Assembly (NCBI GenBank): GCA_029260735.1
Contig: JAJDCR010000001.1
Location: forward strand, 1 to 52,989
Length of the DNA stretch: 52,989 nt
Source of the DNA: Planctomycetota bacterium
GTDB lineage: Bacteria > Planctomycetota > Uabimicrobiia > Uabimicrobiales > Uabimicrobiaceae
Direction of reading: 5' to 3'
The notes beneath the pieces are model-generated. The model saw only the letters and a list, made by a program, of their open reading frames with translations, was not told where the DNA came from and did no database searches. Positions within the stretch are counted from its first letter, which is position 1; every line of letters begins with the position of its first letter. A program made the translations under genes and the position numbers. Below are positions 33,860-42,637 of this stretch, in pieces.

Positions 33860-34375
33860 ATGAATATTGCTTTTTCCCCCTGTTCGCTTCGTCCTTTCGA
33901 GGAAAAAGACATTCCCTCTCTGGCTAAGCATGCCAACAATCGCAAGGTATGGGAGAATCTTCGCGATGGTTTTCCGCACCCTTATACTCTAGAAGATGCC
34001 GCTTCGTGGATTCAAATTACGCAAAAGAGGACTCCAGGGCTTAGTTTGTCTATTTGCTTTGAGGATGAATGTGTTGGTGGTATAGGAGTTATGCTCGGAC
34101 AAGATGTTCATTCTTGTACAGCGGAATTGGGGTATTGGTTAGGAGAGGAATTTTGGGGGCGGGGAATTGTTTCTCAAGCGGTTGCTTTATACACCGATTT
34201 TGTTATGAAAGAATTTAAATTGCTCCGAGTTTTTGCGGAGCCTTATGATCATAACCCTGCCTCCGTTAGAATTTTAGAAAAGGCGGGCTTTGAGTTTGAG
34301 GGAATACTGCGGAAGAATGCAGTCAAGGATGGGGTTGTTCGAGATATGCTAATGTATGCTAAAGTCGCAGAGTAA
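33860..34375 (+). CDS. GNAT acetyltransferase, RimJ/RimL type
   Basis: A 171-residue protein of the GNAT fold. The N-terminal LRPFEEKDIPSLAKHANN and the ELGYWLGEEFWGRGIVSQAV acetyl-CoA region, then NPASVRILEKAGFEFEGILR, are the standard RimJ/RimL (Acetyltransf_3) pattern. These enzymes N-acetylate protein N-termini, antibiotics or amines; the substrate cannot be read. The frame is open 30 codons upstream, but AAGGAG seven bases before the ATG at 33860 and the domain start choose this position. Lone gene, divergent from the candidate selenoprotein gene. Confidence 0.88.
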   Translation: MNIAFSPCSLRPFEEKDIPSLAKHANNRKVWENLRDGFPHPYTLEDAASWIQITQKRTPGLSLSICFEDECVGGIGVMLGQDVHSCTAELGYWLGEEFWGRGIVSQAVALYTDFVMKEFKLLRVFAEPYDHNPASVRILEKAGFEFEGILRKNAVKDGVVRDMLMYAKVAE

Positions 34376-34522
34376 TAATTTTTGCAGATTTTACTCTCAT
34401 TTGCTATGATGGCCGAAGAAGCGCCTTAGCGTTTCCTGAGTAAGAAGAGTTTGAGTTAACACCGTTTACGCGGAGGCTAAAAAGTCTCCCATAAAAGTAA
34501 GTCAAAGAAGGATCTTTGCACC

Positions 34523-35377
34523 ATGCCGCACACCATTGTTGAAAAGTACTACGAAGAAGCCGCCTATGATTTTCAAAGTTGGAGCCGTCATTTAAACATC
34601 CATTGTGGTTACTTTAATGGAAAGGTAAATCCTTTTCATTTGGAAAGCATGCTCGATCAGATGAATGAAGAGGTTCTTAGACGGCTACAAGTTACAAATG
34701 AAGATAAGGGGATTATCTTAGATTTAGGATGCGGTCTAGGAGCAACCATGAGGCATGCCGCTCGTCTTTTTCCTGAGCAAAAGGTAAAAGGTTTAACAAT
34801 TACTCCTTGGCAAGTTTGGCAGAACCAAAAAATAGCTGAAAAAGAAGGGCTAAACTCTCAAGTAGAAACTCTTCACGCCGACTTTAATCAAATCCCCTTT
34901 CCCGAAAACAGTCTAAACGGTGCTTATGCTATTGAGAGTATTTGCTATGCCGAGGGCTTTCGTAAGGAAAAAGTTATTCAAGAAGCTGCTCGAACCTTAA
35001 AACCGGGTAAACGATTGGTTGTAGCAGATGTCTTTCTGAAAGACCCTCAGCTTCGCTTTAATCCGATCCAAAAGTATTGCTACCGGTGCATTCGAGAAAA
35101 TTGGGTTTTTCCTGAAATGCCCCAACTTCATCAGTTTGTTGAGTGCTTAGAGGAAAATGGTTTTGAAGTTAAGACAGAAGAAATTTCCTGGGCAGTGGCT
35201 CCTTCTGTCGCTCATGTTCCCTTGGTCATTCTCAAATTTATCCTCGGAAACTGGTTGCGAGGAAAAAGGATGACTCAAAATAAATGGAGTACTGTGAAGG
35301 CTTCTTTTGTGACCATGCCTATCGGAATGAGTCGAAATAAGTTTGGCTATTATTTTGTTAGTGCTAAAAAAAGATGA
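34523..35377 (+). CDS. Class I SAM-dependent methyltransferase
   Basis: A 284-residue protein. Motif I is LDLGCGLGA (66-74), the acidic post-I region follows at GLTITPWQV, and motif III-like AARTLKPGKRLVVADVF is near 150-165. The fold and the early YYEEAAYDFQSWSR resemble sterol/tocopherol/ubiquinone-type C- or O-methyltransferases acting on small lipophilic substrates. No signal peptide; a C-terminal stretch VPLVILKFILGNWLRG could associate with membrane. AAGGA lies about 13 bases before the ATG. The substrate is unknown and no partner gene is adjacent on the same strand. Confidence 0.8.
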   Translation: MPHTIVEKYYEEAAYDFQSWSRHLNIHCGYFNGKVNPFHLESMLDQMNEEVLRRLQVTNEDKGIILDLGCGLGATMRHAARLFPEQKVKGLTITPWQVWQNQKIAEKEGLNSQVETLHADFNQIPFPENSLNGAYAIESICYAEGFRKEKVIQEAARTLKPGKRLVVADVFLKDPQLRFNPIQKYCYRCIRENWVFPEMPQLHQFVECLEENGFEVKTEEISWAVAPSVAHVPLVILKFILGNWLRGKRMTQNKWSTVKASFVTMPIGMSRNKFGYYFVSAKKR

Positions 35378-35463
35378 CGTTTGTTGAAATATATGTCGCC
35401 ATTCAGCCTTTCTGAGCCTGGGGAATTTCGTGATTACGCGGACAAAAATTATTTTCGGGCTCG

Positions 35464-35509
35464 TTCGTGACCCAGGGTACCGTTCGCCTTTGGCTCACTA
35501 TACCCTGGG
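35464..35509. repeat. Dispersed hairpin element, family C copy 1
   Basis: Contains CCCAGGGTA and its complement TACCCTGGG around the spacer CCGTTCGCCTTTGGCTCACTA. The same 45-base sequence, with one or two changes, recurs at 52937-52989. It lies between convergent genes and could serve as a bidirectional transcription end. Confidence 0.85.
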
Positions 35510-35543
35510 CTGTGATGTCATAGCTGTCAACCCAAATAGACGT

Positions 35544-36356
35544 TTAGTCTATGGGCTCCAAAAAAATAGTCGATCCTCGCCATTTGCGTAAAAAGACTTC
35601 CTTGCTCCATTTCCTTTTTCCGATACCCAAGGGATCTCCTACCACCAAATCATCTTCTCTCACCTCAAGCACAACAATAAAATGGTTAACCATAGTACTA
35701 TAGGTAACCGTGACAATACTCGGTCTTTTCAATTTCTGAAGTTTCAAAAAATCTAATTTTTCCACTCTTACTCTGTATCTGTTTTCCGGTACAATTTTTT
35801 GCAGTGCCCAAGCCATTCGCAAAACTGTAGTTCCTAAGCCTTCTAAGGTATGCGTCATCTCAACCATTTTTTGCTCTTCACACAAAATATTTTCTTGAGC
35901 TAGTAAGGTAACCAAACAAGCGGGACCACAAGTAGATCCAGTACTTTGTAAGCAAACGCCATCGTTTATTTGAGTGGGGCGAGGACAAACAATAGTAGGG
36001 CGAAAGATCCAGCTAGAATAAAGAAGCATGTAGAGGATTAGAAAATAGGACAAAACGGGAAGAAGTATCTTGGAAAGTAGTTTGGAGTCTAAGTGAACTT
36101 TTGCTACAGAGAAAAAAAACACTGCAAAAGGAACAAAAGCAGAGAACTCGAAGTAGGTAAAACCCTCCCAAGGCAAGAAATTCCAAACTAAGTCGTCGCG
36201 CATGCGAATCCACTGAATAAAAATTAAAAGCCCCAAAGATACAAGAAGGCAAGGAAGATAAACCTTCTTTTCTTTTTTACCAATCTTTGGCCCATAAAAA
36301 AGAGCGAGAGCACAGAGAACAAGCTCTCCCAGTAAAAAAAAGAGATCCATAAGCAT
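35544..36356 (-). CDS. Membrane protein with peptidase C39-like domain
   Basis: A 270-residue protein. Four or so hydrophobic helices occupy residues 1-117; residues about 133-265 match peptidase family C39: Cys143 in LQSTGSTCGPACLVTLL, His225 in VNHFIVVL and Asp241 in VVGDPLG form the expected triad. C39 domains usually sit at the N-terminus of bacteriocin ABC exporters and cleave double-glycine leaders; here the domain is C-terminal to a membrane anchor with no ABC part, a form seen in stand-alone families. AGGA lies four bases before the ATG at 36356; the ATG two codons later is an alternative. Substrate unknown. Confidence 0.8.
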   Translation of the reverse strand: MLMDLFFLLGELVLCALALFYGPKIGKKEKKVYLPCLLVSLGLLIFIQWIRMRDDLVWNFLPWEGFTYFEFSAFVPFAVFFFSVAKVHLDSKLLSKILLPVLSYFLILYMLLYSSWIFRPTIVCPRPTQINDGVCLQSTGSTCGPACLVTLLAQENILCEEQKMVEMTHTLEGLGTTVLRMAWALQKIVPENRYRVRVEKLDFLKLQKLKRPSIVTVTYSTMVNHFIVVLEVREDDLVVGDPLGIGKRKWSKEVFLRKWRGSTIFLEPID

Positions 36357-36414
36357 CGTTTCCTAAAAAAACCGGCGAAATTCTGGAATTCACTTTATAA
36401 TAGCTCCTATGGGC

Positions 36415-37164
36415 TCATTTTCCTTTCGGGACATGAGGAACCAATGTCTCAAAAGGGACTTTTTCGCTTTCAGACTTTAACACTGTCCAGCGAAACTTAG
36501 ATAGCTCCAAAGATTCCACAGGAGAATGAATTGGAATAATAGAGTAGGGCCCAGCAAAATGTCTTTCTCTTTTTTGGGAACTTTTAGATAGCTCTTGATC
36601 AATGCTAGGAAATCTCTCTACATCTCCCATGTATTTACGGTGAGGAGGACCTCCTCTGGATTGTGCTTTGTTTACAACAGAGCTAGGGGAGACATGTTTC
36701 TGATTGTAATAATCGTATTGCTCATAAAAAGGGTTCGCGAGCAAATCGACTCCTCCGACAACAGGGCCTACGGAGGTTCCCCAGCCGTGCTTTGTTTGCC
36801 CCTCTTTTATTCCGTAGCGTAACAATTCTCCCGTATCTTTAAAGTATAAAACAACCACTTGCTCATAGTAGTTTCCTGTAGCATAATCAAATTTCCCTTG
36901 CATTCCATACTGTCCATAAGCAATGCGAAGTTCCTTTTCATCGCTAGTGTAGCTAGTATAAACAAAGAGAAATCCTTCACCGTATTTCTGAATACGGGCG
37001 GGAGGTCCTAACAATTCAAGGACTTTTCCGTATTTCACAGAGTCTTCTTGGTTTAATCGAGGAAGCAACTCACTCACTGATTTATCTATGCTTACATGCT
37101 GGTGGTTACAGCCAAAGAAAAGTGTAACAGCAAACAAAAAAATCCATTTTAGCTTACTGAACAT
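36415..37164 (-). CDS. Lipoprotein of unknown function
   Basis: A 249-residue protein starting MFSKLKWIF with a lipobox-like LFFGC and a probable lipidated Cys18. The frame is open 56 codons upstream, but that part lies over the preceding lipoprotein gene in another register and the leader peptide fixes the start. A segment KVLELLGPPARIQKYGEGFLFVY resembles the small BamE/SmpA-like module (LGxPxxxxxxGxxxxxY), as does its neighbour. A Ser/Gly/Pro-rich middle follows at about 135-185. It overlaps the upstream lipoprotein gene by 11 bases, so the two are co-translated and may work together in the envelope. Confidence 0.7.
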   Translation of the reverse strand: MFSKLKWIFLFAVTLFFGCNHQHVSIDKSVSELLPRLNQEDSVKYGKVLELLGPPARIQKYGEGFLFVYTSYTSDEKELRIAYGQYGMQGKFDYATGNYYEQVVVLYFKDTGELLRYGIKEGQTKHGWGTSVGPVVGGVDLLANPFYEQYDYYNQKHVSPSSVVNKAQSRGGPPHRKYMGDVERFPSIDQELSKSSQKRERHFAGPYSIIPIHSPVESLELSKFRWTVLKSESEKVPFETLVPHVPKGK

Positions 37165-37504
37165 TGCGAGATGTTCCGTAACTTTGTAAAACCCCTTTTT
37201 CGAAAACAAACATCGCTCGATCGTACTGCACATCAATATCCCAATGGTTATAAAAAAATAAGTATAAAGATTTATTTTGTAATCTTTCCATCCAATAATA
37301 ATAAACGGTTCGATTAGACATATTCTTGACATCCATAAGAGAAGGAGGGCCCATTAATTGGATTAGCTGGTCTTCCGTTGTCACTCCCGTTTTAACCTGA
37401 CCCAAACGCGAATCCCAAGATTTTGACTCACCGACCCGCCTTTCTCCTACCGTACACCCGAAAAAGAAAAAACAAACTCCGAGAAAAAGAAATATTTTCT
37501 TCAT
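37154..37504 (-). CDS. Small lipoprotein with BamE/SmpA-like module
   Basis: A 116-residue protein with leader MKKIFLFLGVCFFFFGC and a probable lipidated Cys17. The mature part, with VKTGVTTEDQLIQLMGPPS followed by a YYYWMERL strand and a F-x-K-G-V-L-x-S-Y-G end, fits the small alpha/beta SmpA/BamE-like fold (GxTxxxLxxxxGxP...Y...FxxGxL). In proteobacteria this fold sits in outer-membrane assembly complexes, but many unrelated small lipoproteins share it, so the role is open. First of a two-gene unit with the larger lipoprotein. Confidence 0.72.
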   Translation of the reverse strand: MKKIFLFLGVCFFFFGCTVGERRVGESKSWDSRLGQVKTGVTTEDQLIQLMGPPSLMDVKNMSNRTVYYYWMERLQNKSLYLFFYNHWDIDVQYDRAMFVFEKGVLQSYGTSRNVQ

Positions 37505-37817
37505 GAAAAACCTTTCTGACAGCTATTAAAAATTAGGGACATGCCCTAAAGGAAATCCTTATAAAATCAAGTACCTGAATCTAAAATAACAAAAAGCAGC
37601 CTGATAGCGTAGCAAAAAACAAACGATTCCCAACATTGCCATGTTTTTTCAGAAAAGCAGGACTACTTTAGAGAAGACAGTTTAACCTTGCAACCCATTT
37701 TTCTTTTGATTAAAATGAGGACAAAAATTCTCGGATGCTCTACGCTCTCAATTAGAAAATGAAGAAGAGAGGATTTTCTAGAAAAGTGAATACAAATTCT
37801 TTTTACTTAGGACAATC
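37505..37817. other. Divergent intergenic region
   Basis: About 310 bases between the small lipoprotein gene and the DUF3311 gene. A six-base inverted repeat TTAGGG/CCCTAA with a five-base loop lies at 37533-37549. I see no gene, RNA or convincing promoter boxes, although promoters for both directions should be here. Confidence 0.4.
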
Positions 37818-38042
37818 ATGAACAAAAAAACAATTATTTACGGTGCTATTGTTGTCTTAGCCATTGTTCATAAAGACTTTTGGTTTTGGCATAACAACTA
37901 TCTTCTTTGGGACTTTTTCCCGATAGGCTTGGCCTATCATGCAGGAATTTCGATTTGCGCTTCTCTACTTTGGGCAGCGGCGGTTTTTTACGCTTGGCCT
38001 GATGATATTGAGGAGTTTTCAGAAGAGGAGGTGACTTCATGA
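37818..38042 (+). CDS. DUF3311 small membrane protein
   Basis: A 74-residue protein with two hydrophobic helices (about 5-20 and 42-62). HKDFWFWHNNYLLWDFFPIGLAYHAG and AAAVFYAWPDD match DUF3311, small subunits encoded directly before sodium:solute symporters in many bacteria. Its stop overlaps the symporter start by four bases (ATGA), consistent with stoichiometric production. It probably stabilises or regulates the symporter. Confidence 0.85.
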   Translation: MNKKTIIYGAIVVLAIVHKDFWFWHNNYLLWDFFPIGLAYHAGISICASLLWAAAVFYAWPDDIEEFSEEEVTS

Positions 38043-39577
38043 TAGCCTTTTACATTATTGTTTTTTATCTCAGTTTATTGTTACTTATGGGATATCTGAG
38101 TTCACGACTCCTCCAAGGAACAGCAAATGATTTTTTCTTGGCTAGTCGAACAATCGGCCCTTTTCTCCTTTTAATGACTCTCTTTGGGACAACCATGACA
38201 GCTTTTGCCTTGGTCGGAAGTACAGGAGAAGCTTATCGGGAAGGCATTGGAGTATACGGGCTCATGGCTTCTATTTCAGGAATAGTTCACTCTGCTGTGT
38301 TCTTTTTTATCGGAATCCGGCTTTGGGCTTTCGGAAAAAGATATGGTTATACCACTCAGGTTCAATATTTTCGAGATCGTTTCCAAAGCGATTTTTTAGG
38401 CCTCCTCATTTTTCCTGTACTGGTCGCACTTGTCCTTCCCTACCTTTTAATTGGAGTTATGGGAGGAAGTACGATTATAAAAGTGGTTACCTCGGGGGCT
38501 TTCCCGGTTGCTTTTGCCGCAACCAATGGAGGAGTTCCTCCTTGGTTAGGAGGACTCGCCATTTGTCTCGTCGTTCTTATCTATATCTCTTGGGGAGGAC
38601 TGCGAGGAGCTGCTTGGGCCAATGCTTTTCAGACAATAGTGTTTATGGTTTTGGGAGTAGTTGCGTTCTATACCATTGCCGAAAAGCTGGGAGGAGTTCA
38701 AGCTGCCACTCAAAGAGTGGCGGAGTACTCTCCTCATCTCCTGATCCGAGGGGAACATATGAGCTTGCTCAAGTTCACAAGCTATCTTTTTATCCCTCTT
38801 TCCGTCGGAATGTTTCCCCATATTTTTCAACATTGGTTGACTGCCCGCTCCGCAAAAACCTTTCGGCTTCCGATCATTGCTCATCCTATTTTTATTATGA
38901 TTGTATGGGTGCCCTGCGTTTTGATTGGAGTGTGGGCTTCCTCTGCTTTGATGGCAAATGGCACCTTTGTTGTGCCTAAGGGTGCTCCGCCGAATGCAGA
39001 GTTGGCTATCATGATTCGTAAGCTAACCAACCCTTGGTTGACGGGTTTTCTCAGCGCAGGAATCCTCGCAGCAGTAATGTCTTCCTTAGACTCCCAGTTT
39101 CTCTGTTTAGGCAGTATGTTCACCAACGATATCCTGCTTCACTATTTCGGAAAAGATCGCTTCAGTGATAAACAGAAAATACTCTGCGGACGTATTTTTG
39201 TCGTTCTTATTGTGTCTCTAACTTATGTGCTCTCCCTTTTTGATCCTCGGCATGTTTTTACTCTAGGGGTTTGGTGTTTCTCTGGTTTTGCCAGTTTGTT
39301 CCCCCTTGTTTTTGCGGCCTTATATTGGAAACGAGCAACCAAGGCAGGAGCTTTTGCCTCGGTTCTTGTCGCAGCGATTTTGTGGGGAGTTCTTTTTGCT
39401 GATGCTGGATGGGGAGCAGACCGCAAGTATCTCTTTTATGGTATGATGCCTGTTGTCCCTATGTTCTTTGGTTCTGCTCTTGCTATGTGGGCGGTTTCTC
39501 TGGTCACACGCCCTCCGAGTGAAGAGGTTTTGAACAAATTCTTTTTTAAACGAAAAGAGGCTGCTGTAGCAGGGTAG
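38039..39577 (+). CDS. Sodium:solute symporter (SSS family)
   Basis: A 512-residue protein with about 13 membrane helices, typical length for SSS transporters. The N-terminal LLQGTANDFFLASRTIGPF and FGTTMTAFALVGSTGEAYREG are standard for the family, and ILAAVMSSLDSQFLCLGSMF in helix 8 carries the Ser-Ser-Leu-Asp region tied to sodium binding. It belongs to the branch accompanied by DUF3311, related to PanF/pyruvate-type carriers. The substrate is probably a small carboxylate but cannot be fixed. It is followed by a family B hairpin element. Confidence 0.88.
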   Translation: MIAFYIIVFYLSLLLLMGYLSSRLLQGTANDFFLASRTIGPFLLLMTLFGTTMTAFALVGSTGEAYREGIGVYGLMASISGIVHSAVFFFIGIRLWAFGKRYGYTTQVQYFRDRFQSDFLGLLIFPVLVALVLPYLLIGVMGGSTIIKVVTSGAFPVAFAATNGGVPPWLGGLAICLVVLIYISWGGLRGAAWANAFQTIVFMVLGVVAFYTIAEKLGGVQAATQRVAEYSPHLLIRGEHMSLLKFTSYLFIPLSVGMFPHIFQHWLTARSAKTFRLPIIAHPIFIMIVWVPCVLIGVWASSALMANGTFVVPKGAPPNAELAIMIRKLTNPWLTGFLSAGILAAVMSSLDSQFLCLGSMFTNDILLHYFGKDRFSDKQKILCGRIFVVLIVSLTYVLSLFDPRHVFTLGVWCFSGFASLFPLVFAALYWKRATKAGAFASVLVAAILWGVLFADAGWGADRKYLFYGMMPVVPMFFGSALAMWAVSLVTRPPSEEVLNKFFFKRKEAAVAG

Positions 39578-39603
39578 AGTTAAACTTAGCTACGTTAGTA
39601 TTC

Positions 39604-39750
39604 TATCAGCGTAGCGGACAACCACAAGGGCCCTGCAGGCAGGGCCAATATTGAGCGATTGAGTTTCTCTGAGTTCGCAGGTAATGTAATGTAGGGACAA
39701 CTACGAGGGCCGCCTGCAAAGGCCCTTGTGGTTGTCCATTACGCCTGCTA
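39604..39750. repeat. Dispersed hairpin element, family B copy 2
   Basis: About 147 bases with ends GCGTAGCGGACAACCACAAG and GTTGTCCATTACGCCTG. The right hairpin, GGACAACTACGAGGGCC with GGCCCTTGTGGTTGTCC around GCCTGCAAA, is nearly identical to copy 1; the left hairpin is partly replaced. It lies 26 bases after the symporter stop. Confidence 0.85.
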
Positions 39751-39850
39751 AAACCTAACTACTTACGCCCTTAGTTGAACAATTCCTTGCAATAAACAAT
39801 AATTTTTCCAAAATAACTCTTGAACCTAAGCCTTAAATTTGGTAACTAAA

Positions 39851-40687
39851 ATGAGTAAAACAATCTGTAACGAAAATCAGCCACGTTCTCAAACATCCAT
39901 TTACAGAATACTTTTCTTCTTTCTGGGAGGGATCTTTTTTCTCTCTTTTTTGTTTATTTTTAATGAACAGCAAAGAGGAGATTCTTCAGAAACTTCTCCA
40001 AAAGCTCAACTACCAAGTTATGCTTCTTTCTCCGAGCGAGGAATAGTCAGAGGAAAAGTAATTTTCACAGGCACTCCCCCAAAGCTTGCCTCTATTGATA
40101 TGAGCAGTGATCTCAACTGTAAATGTCCCCCCGGAAAAAACACTTCCGAGTCGTTTATTGTTGGGACTAAGCAAGGTTTGGGAAATGTCTTTGTCTACTT
40201 AAAGAATCCTCCCAAACTAGACTACCCTTTGCCTAGTGAGCCTGTTGTCCTAGACCAAAAAGGTTGCCTTTATCATCCGCGTGTTTTTGGCATTCAAGTA
40301 GGACAAAAGTTGAAAGTTTTAAATCCCGATGATACCTTCCACAATGTTCGCTCCCTTCCTAAAAAAAATGGAGAGCTTCTCTTTAATTTAGGAATGCCTG
40401 CTTCTTTAAAAGTGCAAGAAATAGTTTTTTCCTCTCCCGATGATGTCGAGAATCCACTTTTTCCGATTAAGTGTGATGTCCATCACTGGATGATTTGCTA
40501 TGCTGCTGTTTTAGAACACCCGTTTTTTGCGGTGACGGATGAGAACGGACAATTTCAAATGGAAGGGATTCCTGTGGGGGAGTATCAGCTCACTGCTTGG
40601 CATGAGCGTTTAGCCAAGCGAGAGTTCAAAGTTATTATCAAAAAAGACCTTCCTCTAGAGATGAAGATAAGTTTTCAAGGTCCCTAG
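39851..40687 (+). CDS. Membrane-anchored cupredoxin-like protein of the heme/copper cassette
   Basis: A 278-residue protein with an N-terminal membrane anchor (about 19-37) and an exported domain. The copper-type pattern of plastocyanin-like folds is visible: His164 in DDTFHNVRS and Cys208, His211/His212 and Met214 in IKCDVHHWMICY. GCLYHPRVFGIQVGQKLKVL forms the preceding strands, and the C-terminal ENGQFQMEGIPVGEYQLTAW is a carboxypeptidase-regulatory-like turn. A TTG at 39839 would add four residues; I prefer the ATG at 39851. It starts the run leading to heme A synthase, farnesyltransferase and SCO, so a role in delivering copper or electrons to cytochrome oxidase is likely. Confidence 0.75.
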   Translation: MSKTICNENQPRSQTSIYRILFFFLGGIFFLSFLFIFNEQQRGDSSETSPKAQLPSYASFSERGIVRGKVIFTGTPPKLASIDMSSDLNCKCPPGKNTSESFIVGTKQGLGNVFVYLKNPPKLDYPLPSEPVVLDQKGCLYHPRVFGIQVGQKLKVLNPDDTFHNVRSLPKKNGELLFNLGMPASLKVQEIVFSSPDDVENPLFPIKCDVHHWMICYAAVLEHPFFAVTDENGQFQMEGIPVGEYQLTAWHERLAKREFKVIIKKDLPLEMKISFQGP

Positions 40688-40709
40688 TCGAGGGAAAAAA
40701 GGAAATTTT

Positions 40710-41720
40710 ATGAGTAAAGAAGAGAGATTGATCAAAAACAACGAGGTCCATCTGACACAGGAGGAAAGCTGGCGTATGCGCTTTGCTATTCTCACTAGCC
40801 TATCCACTCTTTTCTTGATTTTTGCCGGAGGTCTTGTCACAAGTACAGGCTCAGGTCTTTCGGTTCCTGATTGGCCTCTTTCTTTTGGTATGCTTTTTCC
40901 TCCTATGGTCGGAGGAGTTTTTTATGAGCATGGCCATCGAATGATTGCGACAATGGTCGGATTTTTCACTTTAGTGTTAGCCATCTGGATGTTCCGCAAA
41001 GAAAAGCGAGAGTGGGCACGGAGTTTATCCCTTACAGCCTTAATCATTGTTATTCTGCAAGGGGTCTTGGGAGGAATAACGGTTCGCTATCATTTGCCGA
41101 CACCTGTTTCGGTTTCTCACGCAACTTTAGCCCAGCTCTTTTTTCTTGTGACTATTGTGATTGCTTACAGTCAAACCAAAGCTGGACGAATTTGTTCTTT
41201 TTCATCGGGAGAGAATCGGGGCTTTCGAAAAATAGTCATTGTCTCTACGGGCCTAATTTTTGTACAATTAGTCCTCGGAGCTATCATGAGACACACAGGA
41301 TCTGGTTTGGCTATTTATGATTTTCCTTTAGCAGCAGGGCATGTCGTCCCTTCTTTTAGTTCCGAAATGCTAAAGGGAATTAATGAATGGCGTTTTTTAA
41401 ATGACTTTCCTGCTGTTACTATGCAACAAGTAAGCTTTCATTTTTCCCATCGGGTGGGAGCATTTTTAATCATTATCGCTGTATTGGTGATGAACTACTG
41501 TGCTTTTCAAAAAGAAAGACTTTCTAAACATCTACGCAATTTAGTTTATCTAGTTGATTTTTTATTGGTTTTGCAAATTGTTCTGGCGGCCTTGACTGTT
41601 TGGACAATGCTACGACGACCTTACATAACCAGTTTCCACGTGGCGACAGGAGCAGCTCTTTTTGGCCTTCATGCTCTTATTATCTTAAGAAGTTATGAAA
41701 AACCTTCTTTATCAAAATGA
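40710..41720 (+). CDS. ctaA: Heme A synthase (COX15/CtaA family)
   Basis: A 336-residue polytopic protein. GGLVTSTGSGLSVPDWPLSFG near residue 35 is the classic COX15/CtaA motif, repeated as LGAIMRHTGSGLAIYDFPLA in the second half, the internal duplication expected for the family. Histidines such as HGHRMIATMVG, HATLAQLFF and FSHRVGAF are placed to bind heme. It oxidises heme O to heme A for cytochrome c oxidase. AAGGA lies before the ATG. It overlaps the farnesyltransferase gene by four bases, so the two successive pathway steps are co-translated. Confidence 0.92.
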   Translation: MSKEERLIKNNEVHLTQEESWRMRFAILTSLSTLFLIFAGGLVTSTGSGLSVPDWPLSFGMLFPPMVGGVFYEHGHRMIATMVGFFTLVLAIWMFRKEKREWARSLSLTALIIVILQGVLGGITVRYHLPTPVSVSHATLAQLFFLVTIVIAYSQTKAGRICSFSSGENRGFRKIVIVSTGLIFVQLVLGAIMRHTGSGLAIYDFPLAAGHVVPSFSSEMLKGINEWRFLNDFPAVTMQQVSFHFSHRVGAFLIIIAVLVMNYCAFQKERLSKHLRNLVYLVDFLLVLQIVLAALTVWTMLRRPYITSFHVATGAALFGLHALIILRSYEKPSLSK

Positions 41721-42637
41721 AAACATCAGAAACCATACACAAAAAAAACATTATGCTACTATCTTCTTCGCAAATATCAGCTTACATAGAGTTAACTAAA
41801 CCTCGCATTTTGACAATGGTTTTAGTGACAACGGCATTCGGATTTTTTCTTGGAAAATCCACCGGAGAAGCCCAAACAATAACTCTCTTTTTCACTCTGC
41901 TGGGCTTTGGTTTATCTTGTGGAGGAGTGGGAGCTTTGAATCACATGTGGGAGTGGAAAATCGATGCCCAGATGGACAGGACAAAGAATCGTCCCATTCC
42001 TCAAGGGGTTATTTCACCCGTTCAAGCCCTTGTTTTTGGAACTTCGCTTTTTGTGGGAGGAGTCTATCTTCTTTTTCTTCAGGTGAATTCTTTGACTGCT
42101 CTATTAGTGGCTATCGCTGGTCTCCTTTATGTATTTATCTATACTCCTCTCAAGCAAATTTCCTGGTGGAATACTTTTTTTGGAGCTATTCCCGGAGCAA
42201 TCCCACCGATGGCTGGTTGGGTTGCTGCTACTGGAGAGTTGACCCTAGAGGCTTGGATTCTTTTTGCCATCCTTTTTACTTGGCAACATCCTCATTTCTA
42301 TGCCATTGCTTGGATTTGGAAAGACGACTATGCAAAGGCCGGTTTCAAAATGCTTCCGGTAGTGGATGCCAGCGGAAAAAAAACCTTCGAACAAGTTGTC
42401 TTCTACACAGTATTAATGTTCATCGTCTCTCTGTTGCCCACTTTTGTCGGAATGACAGGGTACGTCTATCTCACAGGAGCGATTATAAGTGGCTACTATT
42501 TCCTTAGGGCAGCCAAGAGATTTTATTATTCTCATTCTGTCGAAGATGCTCGGGGAGTTCTGAAAACTTCGGTCTTGTACTTACCTGTCTTACTTCTTCT
42601 CATTATTTTAGATGTCGTTTTTCGAGGGATTATTTAA
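41717..42637 (+). CDS. ctaB: Protoheme IX farnesyltransferase
   Basis: A 306-residue UbiA-family prenyltransferase with about nine helices. ITELTKPR-like SAYIELTKPRILTMVLVTT, the first Asp-rich motif in NHMWEWKIDAQMDRTKNRP followed by IPQG, and TWQHPHFYAIAWIWKDDYAKAG identify CtaB/CyoE. It makes heme O from protoheme IX and farnesyl diphosphate, the substrate for the upstream heme A synthase. The start overlaps the ctaA stop by four bases; the SCO gene starts immediately after its stop. Confidence 0.93.
   Translation: MKTSETIHKKNIMLLSSSQISAYIELTKPRILTMVLVTTAFGFFLGKSTGEAQTITLFFTLLGFGLSCGGVGALNHMWEWKIDAQMDRTKNRPIPQGVISPVQALVFGTSLFVGGVYLLFLQVNSLTALLVAIAGLLYVFIYTPLKQISWWNTFFGAIPGAIPPMAGWVAATGELTLEAWILFAILFTWQHPHFYAIAWIWKDDYAKAGFKMLPVVDASGKKTFEQVVFYTVLMFIVSLLPTFVGMTGYVYLTGAIISGYYFLRAAKRFYYSHSVEDARGVLKTSVLYLPVLLLLIILDVVFRGII

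Noticed and set aside
35464..35509. Family C element as a tRNA
   Set aside because: Lacks cloverleaf arms, a TTCRANNC loop and an acceptor stem; it is a simple hairpin present twice.
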